Assembly: GCA_002696485.1 (NCBI GenBank)
Contig: NZTP01000093.1
Coordinates: 34,719-70,684 of the forward strand
Length of the DNA stretch: 35,966 nucleotides
Direction of reading: 5' to 3'
Origin: Altibacter sp.
GTDB lineage: Bacteria > Bacteroidota > Bacteroidia > Flavobacteriales > Flavobacteriaceae
The translations under genes and the position numbers were made by a program. How positions within the stretch are numbered: the first letter of the stretch is position 1; the number at the start of each line of letters is the position of its first letter. This document shows positions 7,052 through 16,943 of the stretch, piece by piece. The notes under the pieces are model-generated. The model was not told the origin of the DNA. It was given only the letters and a program-made list of their open reading frames with translations, and made no database searches.

Positions 7052-10000
7052 TTGCTGCTCGTGCTTTTAGTCATTATTCTTTCAATTCCTTCCGTCCAAA
7101 CCTATGTTGCCAAAAAAGTAACGGACAATCTCAATGAAACCTACGGAACGCGCATTGAAATAAAACGCTTGGGCCTTAACTGGAAAGGTGAGGTCGATAT
7201 TCGCGAGGTGTACATCGCCGATCATCATGAAGATACACTCATCTACGCAGACAGGCTGGAAACCAACATTGTAAACTTTCAAAATTTAATACAAGGAGAT
7301 CTGGGTTTTGGTAATATCGACCTTGAAAGAGCCAAACTCTATGTGACCACGTACCAAGGCGAAGAAACAGACAATCTTACAATTTTTGCCGAAAAGTTCG
7401 ATACCGGACAAAAAAGTGAAAGCCCTTTCTCGCTCTTTAGCAATGATGTAAGTCTTACCGAAAGTGTTGTAAAGATTACCAATCACAATCTTGATAATCC
7501 GGAGGTTTTTCTTCTGAAGGATGTAAATTTAATGGCCACAGACTTCAAGATCACAGGACCCGAAATTGAAGCTTCCATCCAATCATTGTCCTTGGATGCC
7601 GAACGCGGTTTTGTGATCAAAGATCTGCAAGGAGATTTCTCGTATACACTTACTGAAATGCGCTTCGAAGATCTTACCCTTATCACCGAAGCATCTACAA
7701 TCACGGGTAATATTTTGCTAAGCTACCCCGACGGAAATTTATCTGATTTCGAAAAAGGGGTGATTATTTCAGCTAATTTCAATGATTCCAAACTGTCGAC
7801 CAACGATCTAAACAGTTTTTACAATGAATTTGGTCCAGATCAAGTTATCAATATCGACGGAGAATTCAAAGGAACATTGAACGATTTTGAATTTACCAAT
7901 GCACAGCTGGCGACGGGTGACACGCGCATCTCAGGTGATTTTTCAGTAAAAGACATTTTAGCTGCCGACACCGAGTATTCTATTAACGCTGAAGGGCATT
8001 CCATAACTACTAATTACTACGATCTGCGTCGGTTTATGCCGCGAATTTTAGGAGATGTCATTCCGAAGGAACTAAAGGATCTAGGTACGTTCACCTTTTC
8101 GGGCAATACCACCATCACAACAACCGATTTGGTAACCAAGAGTACTATTTCCTCGGGTATTGGCGGCGCAAAGGTCGATCTAAGTGTTGGAAACCTCAAC
8201 AATTTCGATTATGCCTATTACAAAGGGAATATCGTGCTTAATAACTTCTCATTAGGGAAAATAGCAGGAACCAGCTCGTTAGGAAAAGTGACCGCAGATC
8301 TTAGTGTGGACGGTCGAGGATTTACTCAGGAATCTGTCAACACCGGGATTACAGGAACAATATCCTCACTTACATTTGAAGGATATAATTATCAAAAAAT
8401 CAATATCTCCGGGAATTTAAGAAATCCGTTGTTTGATGGTGAGCTTACCATAAACGATCCTAATTTGAAAATGGAGTTCAAAGGGCTTGTAGATGTTTCG
8501 AAGGATGCCAATCAGTACGACTTTGAGGCCGATGTGGAATTCGCCGAACTGAATCAATTGAATTTATTTACAAGGGATAGTATTTCAGTTTTCGCTGGGA
8601 AGATCATCATGGATATGGAGGGAACTACCGTAGATGATGCACGCGGAACCATTACCTTCAACCAAACGTTCTATCAAAATGAAGATGACGATTTCTTCTT
8701 CGATGACTTCAATATTATTTCTTCTTTTGAAGGGCCGATTCGAACCATTGAGATCAATTCGCCTGATATTATTAACGGAAAGATCACCGGTGAGTTCCTA
8801 CTCGAAGACATACCCAACCTTTTTGTCAATGGAATTGGCAGTATCTACACCAATTACATTCCGCAGGAAGTTACCACAGACCAATACATCGACTACGAGT
8901 TCAAGGTATTCAATAAGATCGTAGAAGTCTTTGTACCACAACTTCAGTTGGGTGAGAATACAAGGATAAAAGGTTCGGTCTCTTCCGATGAATCCAAATT
9001 TCAACTCGATTTTCGCTCCCCGGAGATCATCGTGCTAGATAATTATCTGTCGCGGGTCAACATTCAAGTAGACAATGACAACCCTATTTACAATGCATAT
9101 ATTTCAGTGGATTCGGTATACACGGGATTTTATAATCTTACGGATGTCAATGTTATTAACAAGACCATCAATGACACCTTGTACATTCGTTCAGAATTTA
9201 AAGGAGGTAAGAAAAAAGAAGATCTCTTTAACCTTGCCTTGTTTCACACCATCAACGAACAAGGGAAATCGGTCGTGGGCGTAAAACGTTCCGATATTAC
9301 CTACAAGGACAATGTGTGGTATATCAACGAGAAGAACAATGATTTGAATAAGGTTGTATTTGATGATAACTTTAAGGATGTGCGTATTGACTCACTTGTT
9401 TTTAGTCATAACAACGAGATCATTCAATTAGCGGGAACGCTTCGGGATTCTACCTATAAGAATGTAAAGCTTCAGTTCAATAATGTGAATATTGGAAATC
9501 TTACCCCGGATATCGACAGTCTGCAGCTTCAGGGGAATATAAATGGCAAATTGGATTTCCTTCAGAAGAACGGCGCCTACTATCCAAACAGTCAGGTAAC
9601 CATTGACAACGTGATCATAAACGATGTGTCCTTTGGAGATCTGGACTTAACAGTACGAGGGAATGAGGATCTAACCAACTACAGTATCAATACATCCCTC
9701 ACAAACAACAATGTGAAATCGATCAATGCCGTAGGTACTATCGATGTCTCCCCGCAAAATCCTCAAATTCGGCTCGATGTCGACCTGAACGATTTCAACA
9801 TGCACGCATTCAGTCCGTTTGGGGCCGATGTGATTTCAAACATTCGGGGGCTGGCTTCCGGGAACATTCGCGTATCCGGCAATTACAAATCTCCCGATAT
9901 CTTTGGACGCGTTGCCTTGGAGGATGCAGGTTTGAGGATCCCATACTTGAATACCGACTTCAATTTGGATAATTCCACTCAGATTATTTTAACGAAGAAC

Positions 10001-11446
10001 AAATTTGATCTGGGCCGTACTGAAATAACCGACACTAAATACGGAACCACCGGTACACTTTCAGGAAATGCGACGCATACCAACTTCGGAAACTGGGAGC
10101 TGGACCTGAACATCGATGCTCCGGATCGCCTACTTGTCTTGGACACCAAACCCCAAGAGGATGCACTGTACTACGGAACTGCTTTTATAAGCGGAACCGC
10201 AGCCATTCGGGGGCCCGTTGAAGAGTTAGTGATAGATGTTGTTGCCACTACCGAAGAGGGTACTACTTTCAAAATTCCTCTCAGCGATACAGAATCTATT
10301 GGTGATGATTCATTTATAAAGTTCTTATCTCCCAAAGAAAAACAAGCACGTATTAGCGGTGAGACCATCGTTTCTGAAGAGGTTAAAGGATTGTCCTTGA
10401 ATTTTGAATTGGATATTAATGACAAAGCTGAAGTTGAAGTGGTCGTGGACCAAGTTAACAATTCTACACTGAAGGGGAGGGGTGCCGGGATCTTACTCAT
10501 TGAGATCAATACCCTCGGAAAGTTTAGAATGTGGGGAGATTTCCTGGTGATAAGCGGTGAATACGATTTTAGATACGGAGGGATCATCCAAAAGACCATA
10601 CAAGTAGTTCCCGGCGGAAGTATTACATGGGACGGAAGCCCGGAGCGGGCCAATTTGGATCTAAGTGCCATGTATTTAACACAGGCCAATCCTTCCATAC
10701 TGTTGGACAACCCGGCAGTGAACAGAAAGATTCCCGTTGAAGTGTTTATTGATCTTACCGGTGAGCTCATTCAACCCGATATCAACTTCCGCATTGATTT
10801 CCCCAGAGTGAGTTCTATTGTAAAGAGTGAGCTTGAATACAAACTACAAAATGCCGAACAACGTGAGAGGCAAGCGCTCTTCCTATTGGCATCTGGCTCT
10901 TTTGTGAATGATAATTATGAAGGCTCGAATGCCTTTACCGGCACCCTGGTAGAGCGCGTCTCCGGACTCGTGAATGAGATCTTTGCCGATCAGGATAGCA
11001 AGTTCCGTGTGGGGCTGGATTATTCGCAGGGGTCCCGATTACCCAATCAGGAAACTGCAGATCGCTTCGGAATTACGCTATCTACACAAATCAACGAGCG
11101 TATTCTTATCAATGGAAAAGTGGGAGTACCGGTAGGAGGTGTGAACGAAACTGCCGTAGCAGGGGATATTGAAGTACAATGGTTGGTGAATGAAGATGGA
11201 AGCCTTCGTATTAATTTTTTCAACAGGCAAGCCGACATTCAATTCATTGGAGAAGATCAGATCTTCGAACAAGGTGCGGGAGTTTCGTATACAGTAGACT
11301 TTGACACCTTTGCAGAGTTGGTCAACAAACTCTTCAACAGAAAACTTACTAAAGAATCTGATGAAATTCTTCCCGTAACTCCGGATGATGATACGATGCC
11401 TGCAGATTTTAATACACAAGGCACGCGTGAGAATGAAGAAAATTAG
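7052..11446 (+). CDS. tamB: TamB-like translocation and assembly module protein
   Basis: The inner-membrane-anchored periplasmic protein of about 1464 residues has one N-terminal membrane anchor followed by a very long run of beta-strand repeats and a C-terminal DUF490/TamB domain (roughly the last 400 residues, including WGDFLVISGEYDFRYGG). AsmA/TamB-like proteins form hydrophobic grooves that carry phospholipid across the periplasm; TamB also works with outer-membrane barrel assembly. The TTG at 7052 is the only usual start codon in this frame after a stop at 6995, but it leaves the anchor without positive charges. Reading from the ATC at 7004 adds a Lys/Arg-rich KKLRKIILRTFAIIV, which fits a signal anchor far better. 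The stop is one base from the convergent ridA stop. Confidence 0.9.
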   Translation: MLLVLLVIILSIPSVQTYVAKKVTDNLNETYGTRIEIKRLGLNWKGEVDIREVYIADHHEDTLIYADRLETNIVNFQNLIQGDLGFGNIDLERAKLYVTTYQGEETDNLTIFAEKFDTGQKSESPFSLFSNDVSLTESVVKITNHNLDNPEVFLLKDVNLMATDFKITGPEIEASIQSLSLDAERGFVIKDLQGDFSYTLTEMRFEDLTLITEASTITGNILLSYPDGNLSDFEKGVIISANFNDSKLSTNDLNSFYNEFGPDQVINIDGEFKGTLNDFEFTNAQLATGDTRISGDFSVKDILAADTEYSINAEGHSITTNYYDLRRFMPRILGDVIPKELKDLGTFTFSGNTTITTTDLVTKSTISSGIGGAKVDLSVGNLNNFDYAYYKGNIVLNNFSLGKIAGTSSLGKVTADLSVDGRGFTQESVNTGITGTISSLTFEGYNYQKINISGNLRNPLFDGELTINDPNLKMEFKGLVDVSKDANQYDFEADVEFAELNQLNLFTRDSISVFAGKIIMDMEGTTVDDARGTITFNQTFYQNEDDDFFFDDFNIISSFEGPIRTIEINSPDIINGKITGEFLLEDIPNLFVNGIGSIYTNYIPQEVTTDQYIDYEFKVFNKIVEVFVPQLQLGENTRIKGSVSSDESKFQLDFRSPEIIVLDNYLSRVNIQVDNDNPIYNAYISVDSVYTGFYNLTDVNVINKTINDTLYIRSEFKGGKKKEDLFNLALFHTINEQGKSVVGVKRSDITYKDNVWYINEKNNDLNKVVFDDNFKDVRIDSLVFSHNNEIIQLAGTLRDSTYKNVKLQFNNVNIGNLTPDIDSLQLQGNINGKLDFLQKNGAYYPNSQVTIDNVIINDVSFGDLDLTVRGNEDLTNYSINTSLTNNNVKSINAVGTIDVSPQNPQIRLDVDLNDFNMHAFSPFGADVISNIRGLASGNIRVSGNYKSPDIFGRVALEDAGLRIPYLNTDFNLDNSTQIILTKNKFDLGRTEITDTKYGTTGTLSGNATHTNFGNWELDLNIDAPDRLLVLDTKPQEDALYYGTAFISGTAAIRGPVEELVIDVVATTEEGTTFKIPLSDTESIGDDSFIKFLSPKEKQARISGETIVSEEVKGLSLNFELDINDKAEVEVVVDQVNNSTLKGRGAGILLIEINTLGKFRMWGDFLVISGEYDFRYGGIIQKTIQVVPGGSITWDGSPERANLDLSAMYLTQANPSILLDNPAVNRKIPVEVFIDLTGELIQPDINFRIDFPRVSSIVKSELEYKLQNAEQRERQALFLLASGSFVNDNYEGSNAFTGTLVERVSGLVNEIFADQDSKFRVGLDYSQGSRLPNQETADRFGITLSTQINERILINGKVGVPVGGVNETAVAGDIEVQWLVNEDGSLRINFFNRQADIQFIGEDQIFEQGAGVSYTVDFDTFAELVNKLFNRKLTKESDEILPVTPDDDTMPADFNTQGTRENEEN

Positions 11447-11447
11447 A

Positions 11448-11828
11448 TCACAGGGAAGCTATCATTGAGATCTCGACATTCACATATTTAGGCAAATTGG
11501 CTACTTCTACTGTTTCACGAGCCGGTGCCGTTGCTTCGTCAAAATATTGGGCATATACTTCATTGATGGCGCCAAAATTCTTCATGTCGCTTATAAAAAT
11601 GGATGTTTTGAGCACATGCTCAAAGGTCATTCCTGCTTCTGCGAGAACGGCCTTCAGATTTTCCATCACTAGTTTGGTTTCAGCGGTGATGTCGTCTGTT
11701 CTCAAGGCGCCGGTCTTTGGATCCAAAGCGATTTGTCCGGAAGTGAACAATAAATTACCTTTTAATACAGCCTGACTATACGGCCCAATGGGAGAAGGCG
11801 CATTGTTGGTTTGAATGATCTTTTTCAT
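11448..11828 (-). CDS. ridA: RidA family enamine/imine deaminase
   Basis: The 126-residue Rid protein removes reactive 2-aminoacrylate and similar imines made by PLP enzymes. It has the family N-terminus NAPSPIGPYSQAV, TSGQIALDPKTG, and the catalytic Arg in APARETVEVANLP, so it is likely active. The length matches the family. It follows lptD by 21 nt on the same strand and is probably co-transcribed; the functional link is not obvious. It converges on tamB with a one-base gap and no terminator between. Confidence 0.94.
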   Translation of the reverse strand: MKKIIQTNNAPSPIGPYSQAVLKGNLLFTSGQIALDPKTGALRTDDITAETKLVMENLKAVLAEAGMTFEHVLKTSIFISDMKNFGAINEVYAQYFDEATAPARETVEVANLPKYVNVEISMIASL

Positions 11829-11849
11829 AGTGGAATTAAATTAATACTG

Positions 11850-14567
11850 TTATAACTGTCGATCGGATTCTCTTCGTTTGTCGTATTTAATATCACTTAA
11901 CACCGAAGATTTTATTCCTATATAAAAATACCAAGAAGTGTTTATGCTCCCAATAGGTGTCCAGTTAAAGCTCATTTGCCAGCTCTCAAGATCTCGCTGA
12001 AACCGGAACTGTGTAAGTGTTACGCCTTTGTTCTTAAAATCGTACCCTGAAGAAACTCCCACCCGCCACCGTGGAGAAAGTTCCAAATTGGTACTTACCA
12101 TAAGCGATTGTGATGAGATCTCATTCTGTCGTTGGTTATTGGAATAGGTCATGGTGTACGCCAATCTAAAATCCCATGGGATCTTATAATTGTACCAGCC
12201 AATATCGGTCTTGTCTTCGTCTTCATCATCCTCCTTATAAATATTCCCGTCATAAATATCGGTTGTTTCTCCAAAGAGATCGTCGGGTCGCCCGCCGTTT
12301 CTAAACGTTTCATCTTCGAATACCTTAGGATCATCATCCTTTTTTCCTTCAAAATCTGTACTCGAGAACGAATAATTGATACTGACATTCGCATTTGTCA
12401 AACGAAACAAACTCCCGCCGTTATTTATATTCCATACATCAATCTCACGGTTATTACTGTTCAAGGCATACGGATTCAATGTACCGCTAAAGTTAAAGTC
12501 CAACCGGTCCACGATAGGAATACTTCCGGTGACGCGTAAAGGTTGCCAATTAAGCGAATCGGATACTAGGTTATACGCTGTACTAAAATTGAAATTATTG
12601 AGCAGGATCACCTTCTTGGGTTCGGTGGCTGTAGTGTCCCTGTCCCGTATCTTGGCCTCAAAAGTATTGCTTAAAGATAATCCTATACTACTAGAGTAGT
12701 TTTGTCCGGGGGCACCGTAGATCGAGTTCTGAAATCGTGAATACGAAACGATCTCATCATTCACATCAGGATCTGCCGTAGCCGGGATCGTATATTCGTC
12801 GTAGTATTGATCGAAGCCGGGATTAATGTTGTAGCTTACCGAAGGTCGCATGACGTGCCGAAGCGCCTGTATTCTTTTATCTGTTCCGAAGTTGAATAAA
12901 CCATATACGGTAGTCCCTAAACTTGTTGAAAAGTTATAGGTAAGATATCTGTCAAATCCGGGAATAGTGTCTTCCACGACACCGCCTACACCATCATTGA
13001 GTGTTGCATCATACCGTCGTTCGATAGTTTTTAACACCCATACTTCTTGAAGATTCGTTCCGGCAGACGCACTTATATAATTAAGGATCTTAAAATTGGT
13101 AGACACAGGAATGTTATGTCGCGCACCCACTTGTGCTGTCTCGAACATTTCGGGCTTGAAGAACAAAGAATCGACCGTACTGAACCTATTTTCAGCAGCA
13201 ACATTGTATTGAAAATTGATGTTTTGAAACGCCCCACGCTTTACACCCGAACTTGGAGCAAAGGGAAAGATCCTGGAAACATTTGCATCAATATTGGGTA
13301 ACGACATCGTGATCTCTTGGGTATTGGTGTTCTGACTGTGCGTACCCGCAATTGTAAAATTAACCTGAGGTTCTCCTTCAAAGGTTTTTGAATACGAAAC
13401 AGAAGAGTTCAAGGTATTCACCAAGGCGCTGGCGTTGTTGGTTTGATTGATCGACTGCTGGAAATAGCGGCTACTCCCTAAGTTGACCGAAGCCGAGAAG
13501 GTGGACGACGGACTCGCTTTTTGGTCCTGTGTGTGGCTCCAACGAATGTTGTATACCGAACTCTGACTAAAATCCGGAAAACCGCGTTCACTATTAATAA
13601 GGTTTTCGTATCGTACACTTACATTCCCTCGAAACTTATACCGTACCAGATAGGCCGATTCCCCTCGCAGTCCGTAGCTACCATTGGTATAATAATCTCC
13701 TAAAACTGTGAGGTCTAAATAATCATTGATGGCAAAATAGTACCCCCCGTTCTGGAAAAAGAAACCGCGATTACTGTTCTCGCCAATGGTTGGAATGATA
13801 AAACCCGATGCACGATCTTCCGTAAGTGGAAAATACGCAAATGGTAAGCCTACGGGCGTAGGTACATCGGCTATATACATATTGGTCAAACCGGTAACGA
13901 TCTTCTTCTTAGGAACAAATTTCGCTCTGCGGGTGTAAAAATAATATTCGGGATCTTCGATGTTCTTGGAAGTAGTGAACTTCACATTCCGAAGAAAATA
14001 AACTGAATCATTTTCTTTCTTTGTAGCTTCCGCGATCACATTAAAACCATTCTGTTCGGTTCGGGTATTGTAGACGATCGCTTTTTTTGTCTTCGTATTG
14101 AACCGCAATGAATCGGGTTCGGCTCTGTTACCACCTTGCACGAAAATTGGACGTTGGGAATATACACCTGCGCTGTCAATACCTTTGGCGGTAACTTCAT
14201 TCTTGTTGTAATCTAAAATGATCAAGCCGGCATCAATTCGCATATCGCCATACACAATATAGGCTTTATTATACATATAGACCTTGTTGCTCTTACGGTC
14301 CAGGTACACATAGTCTTCTCCGTAATAATCTACCACGTCATCAAGAAATTCCTTCTGCGGCACTATCGTATCGGTGCGGACGGTATCTGCGACTACTTCA
14401 GTGGTTTCAGGAAGTAAGTCTCTTACGGGAACGGTAATAGAATCTTCTTTTTCTTCGGAAGGAAGGTTTACTTCGTTTTTCGAGGGAATGTCCTGTGAAT
14501 ATAATGCAGCACTGCAGGAAAGCAGAAGTGTGAGAAAAATCGGAAAAAATTGCCGTTTAGTTTGCAA
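11850..14567 (-). CDS. lptD: LPS-assembly protein LptD (OstA family)
   Basis: The 905-residue outer-membrane protein inserts lipopolysaccharide into the outer leaflet with LptE. A signal peptide (1-24, ending LYSQ) is followed by an acidic linker, an OstA-type beta-jellyroll at about 75-190 (YVYLDRKSNKVYMYNKA and onward), then the LptD barrel, with the typical PFAYFPLTEDRASGFIIP at its entry. Asp/Glu-rich inserts near 740-790 are a lineage feature. The start used is TTG at 14567, which gives a good signal peptide; an ATC three codons upstream is the only other oddity. No clear promoter was found. It leads into ridA. Confidence 0.9.
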   Translation of the reverse strand: MQTKRQFFPIFLTLLLSCSAALYSQDIPSKNEVNLPSEEKEDSITVPVRDLLPETTEVVADTVRTDTIVPQKEFLDDVVDYYGEDYVYLDRKSNKVYMYNKAYIVYGDMRIDAGLIILDYNKNEVTAKGIDSAGVYSQRPIFVQGGNRAEPDSLRFNTKTKKAIVYNTRTEQNGFNVIAEATKKENDSVYFLRNVKFTTSKNIEDPEYYFYTRRAKFVPKKKIVTGLTNMYIADVPTPVGLPFAYFPLTEDRASGFIIPTIGENSNRGFFFQNGGYYFAINDYLDLTVLGDYYTNGSYGLRGESAYLVRYKFRGNVSVRYENLINSERGFPDFSQSSVYNIRWSHTQDQKASPSSTFSASVNLGSSRYFQQSINQTNNASALVNTLNSSVSYSKTFEGEPQVNFTIAGTHSQNTNTQEITMSLPNIDANVSRIFPFAPSSGVKRGAFQNINFQYNVAAENRFSTVDSLFFKPEMFETAQVGARHNIPVSTNFKILNYISASAGTNLQEVWVLKTIERRYDATLNDGVGGVVEDTIPGFDRYLTYNFSTSLGTTVYGLFNFGTDKRIQALRHVMRPSVSYNINPGFDQYYDEYTIPATADPDVNDEIVSYSRFQNSIYGAPGQNYSSSIGLSLSNTFEAKIRDRDTTATEPKKVILLNNFNFSTAYNLVSDSLNWQPLRVTGSIPIVDRLDFNFSGTLNPYALNSNNREIDVWNINNGGSLFRLTNANVSINYSFSSTDFEGKKDDDPKVFEDETFRNGGRPDDLFGETTDIYDGNIYKEDDEDEDKTDIGWYNYKIPWDFRLAYTMTYSNNQRQNEISSQSLMVSTNLELSPRWRVGVSSGYDFKNKGVTLTQFRFQRDLESWQMSFNWTPIGSINTSWYFYIGIKSSVLSDIKYDKRRESDRQL

Positions 14568-14583
14568 TGCTACGATGCTGTTA

Positions 14584-14617
14584 TTTTGTAATTTTCGGTT
14601 TAAAAAATATAATTTTG
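14584..14617 (+). promoter_or_regulatory. Plus-strand promoter 200 nt upstream of the amidase gene
   Basis: TTTTG (14584-14588), a 21-nt spacer and TAATTTTG (14610-14617), an exact -7 match. It lies just outside the lptD start and points toward the amidase gene, leaving a leader of about 190 nt. A second, poorer candidate (TTTTTG at about 14722-14727 with TATTTTTTG at 14746-14754) is closer to the gene. Confidence 0.5.
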
Positions 14618-14814
14618 CCGTGTATTGTAGAATTATACAAATTAGACCGAGGAACTTTCATTAAGTTTCTTCAATTTTGCCAAACAGTACAACTGAAAAA
14701 CCCGAAACTTATTTGGCTTAGTTTTTGAAACTTCAAAATTAAGCATATTTTTTGGGCTGTGTTTTTTAAATACACTTTTTTAAAATATCAATTTCTAACT
14801 GTCGTTATACCTCT

Positions 14815-15936
14815 ATGAAAACGAAACTTTTGTCTTTTTTCGTACTTGCTGTCGGCCTCTTGCTATGTGCTTCCTTTACTAATTCCAATAACGCTCCAAC
14901 AAAACCCTTTGTTGTGGTGTTGGATGCAGGACACGGAGGTAAGGATACCGGTAATACAAAGAATGGCTATAAGGAAGCGGAGATCGCGTTAAGCATTGTT
15001 TTAAAAATTGGGGAGATCCTTGAAAAGAATCCAAACATAAAAGTAATCTATACACGTAAAACAGATGTCTTCCTTGAGTTGAGCGAACGTGCTGCCATAG
15101 CCAATAAAGCAGATGCCGATTTGTTTGTTTCTGTACATTGCAACGCTCATCATTCGCAAGCCTACGGCACAGAAACCTTTGTGCTGGGCTTGCACAAGAG
15201 TCAGGCAAATTTCGAGATCGCAAAAAAAGAAAATGAAGTAATATTTCTGGAGGAAAATTACAAAGAGACGTATGCGGGCTTCGATCCAAGTGCGCCCGAA
15301 TCGCTTATTGGCCTTACATTGATGCAAGAGGAGTATCTGGACCAGAGCATCCTGCTGGCGAGTTTGATACAGAATAACTTTACCAACACCTTGAAACGTA
15401 AAGACCGTAGTGTGAAACAGGCAGGTTTTTGGGTGCTTCACAACACCTACATGCCCAGTGTACTTATAGAAACAGGTTTTCTTAGCAATAACGACGAAGG
15501 AGCCTACCTTAATTCAAAGAAAGGGCAACAGGAAATGGCCGATCAAATTGCCAAGGCGATCCTATCCTATCAAAATAGCTTGGCGATTGCAACTACTAAA
15601 TCTCAAAATCCGGTTATTGAAGAAGACGAGATCGACAAGGCCATAGAAACCACTGAAGAAAAGATCTATAAAGACGTGACATTTAAAGTTCAACTTGCAG
15701 CCAGCAGTAAAAAGATTGATACCAAACCTTCAAATTTTAAAGGCTTGAAGGAGATAAGCAGAGAGAAAGAAGACGGTCTTTTTAAATATTACTACGGAGA
15801 AACGTCAGACTATCACAAGATCGAGCTTATGAAAGCCTTTGCACGCGAAAAAGGATATTCCTCCTGTTATGTCGTTGCCTTCAAAAACGGTAAAAAAGTT
15901 AAACTTTCGGATGTCTTAAATTCCGAAGATAAATAA
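14815..15936 (+). CDS. N-acetylmuramoyl-L-alanine amidase with C-terminal SPOR-like domain
   Basis: The 373-residue enzyme cuts the bond between MurNAc and the stem peptide of peptidoglycan, helping daughter-cell separation. A signal peptide (1-about 24) is followed by an Amidase_3 domain with zinc ligands H40 (DAGHGG), E54 (YKEAEIAL) and H108 (SVHCNAHH), and the catalytic E219 (IETGFLSN). Residues about 290-370 (FKVQLAASSKK to SSCYVVAFKNGKKV) look like a degenerate SPOR domain that would bind denuded glycan at the septum. The MCE-type gene follows after 53 nt. Confidence 0.93.
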   Translation: MKTKLLSFFVLAVGLLLCASFTNSNNAPTKPFVVVLDAGHGGKDTGNTKNGYKEAEIALSIVLKIGEILEKNPNIKVIYTRKTDVFLELSERAAIANKADADLFVSVHCNAHHSQAYGTETFVLGLHKSQANFEIAKKENEVIFLEENYKETYAGFDPSAPESLIGLTLMQEEYLDQSILLASLIQNNFTNTLKRKDRSVKQAGFWVLHNTYMPSVLIETGFLSNNDEGAYLNSKKGQQEMADQIAKAILSYQNSLAIATTKSQNPVIEEDEIDKAIETTEEKIYKDVTFKVQLAASSKKIDTKPSNFKGLKEISREKEDGLFKYYYGETSDYHKIELMKAFAREKGYSSCYVVAFKNGKKVKLSDVLNSEDK

Positions 15937-15959
15937 AGGGCTTTTTCTATATTTATTTC

Positions 15960-15967
15960 TAAATTTG
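15960..15967 (+). promoter_or_regulatory. -7 element before the MCE/MlaD-like gene
   Basis: TAAATTTG is an exact TAnnTTTG match 22 nt before the TTG start at 15990. A T-rich run about 15-20 nt upstream may serve as the -33 region but has no TTG. It could allow expression independent of the amidase gene. Confidence 0.45.
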
Positions 15968-15989
15968 TTTTCAACGAAAACAATACCCC

Positions 15990-16940
15990 TTGAGACTATC
16001 TAGAGAAGTTAAAACCGGAATTCTTGCTATTGGCGCCATCTTGCTGTTTATCTTTGGGTACAGCTTTCTGAAAGGCACGAATTTGCTTGAGAAGCACCGT
16101 ACTTTTTACGTGAAATACCAAAATGTCGAAGGCTTGGCTAAGTCGGCTCCGGTGACAATCAACGGATTGAAAGTTGGAAAAGTTCAAAACATCGACTTTG
16201 CAAATCAGGCAGGTGGTCTTATCGTGGAATTTACGGTAGAAAAGGACTTCGATTTCTCCCGGAACAGCCTGGTTCGTATTTACAGTAGTGGTTTGATTGG
16301 GGGGAAGTCACTAGGTATCTTTCCTACCTACGATGTAAATACCATCGCTCAGTCCGGAGATACCCTTAAAGGCGAGATAGAAAAAGGTATGTTGGATGCC
16401 GTGACAGAGCGATTGGGTCCATTGGAAAATAAGGTGAACAATACGCTGGCTACAGTAGATACGCTCTTATTAGCTTTTACCGATATTGTTGATGAGCCAA
16501 CCAGAAATAATCTACGTGAAGCCATTCAAGGTCTAAATCGCACCCTCGCTTCATTTAACAGTGTCACCCAACGTATGGACGGATTGCTGGCAGAGAACAG
16601 CGATAAATTAAGCCGAACCTTTACCAACCTTGATACCACCGCCGAGAATTTTGCAAAATTATCCGATTCACTTGCACAGATAGAAACCGGAAAGATGGTA
16701 GCCGATATGCAAGCCGTAACCGAACAGCTAAATGATATCGTTACGCGTATCAACAGTGGAGAAGGGAGTGTTGGTAAATTACTGAAGGATGACAAATTAT
16801 ACGAGAACCTTGAAGGTGCGTCCAAACAATTGGAGCAACTAATGCAAGACTTGAAACTTAATCCAAAACGATACGTTCATTTTTCACTTTTCGGTAAACG
16901 ACCCAAAGAATATAGTCCGCCGGAAGATCCCAACCAATAG
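15990..16940 (+). CDS. MCE-domain (MlaD-like) protein
   Basis: The 316-residue protein is anchored by one N-terminal helix (about 10-28) and carries an MCE domain at about 38-115 (VKYQNVEGLAKSAPVTINGL). Such proteins form periplasmic rings that pass lipids between membranes in Mla/Yrb-type ABC systems. The rest is hydrophilic and probably helical, with heptad-like spacing, which may form a needle or barrel beyond the ring. Its ATPase and permease partners are not in this window. The start is TTG; the next residues (RLSREVKTGILAIG) fit the family N-terminus. It ends 3 nt before the Fe-S gene. Confidence 0.9.
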   Translation: MRLSREVKTGILAIGAILLFIFGYSFLKGTNLLEKHRTFYVKYQNVEGLAKSAPVTINGLKVGKVQNIDFANQAGGLIVEFTVEKDFDFSRNSLVRIYSSGLIGGKSLGIFPTYDVNTIAQSGDTLKGEIEKGMLDAVTERLGPLENKVNNTLATVDTLLLAFTDIVDEPTRNNLREAIQGLNRTLASFNSVTQRMDGLLAENSDKLSRTFTNLDTTAENFAKLSDSLAQIETGKMVADMQAVTEQLNDIVTRINSGEGSVGKLLKDDKLYENLEGASKQLEQLMQDLKLNPKRYVHFSLFGKRPKEYSPPEDPNQ

Positions 16941-16943
16941 AAC

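Noticed and set aside
10171-10770. Minus-strand 199-codon frame within tamB
   Set aside because: It lies inside the conserved C-terminal TamB domain on the opposite strand and has low-complexity Ser/Leu composition.
14734-14741. lptD promoter (minus-strand TAATTTTG)
   Set aside because: It is a good -7 match but has no TTG at the right distance and lies about 170 nt from the lptD start.
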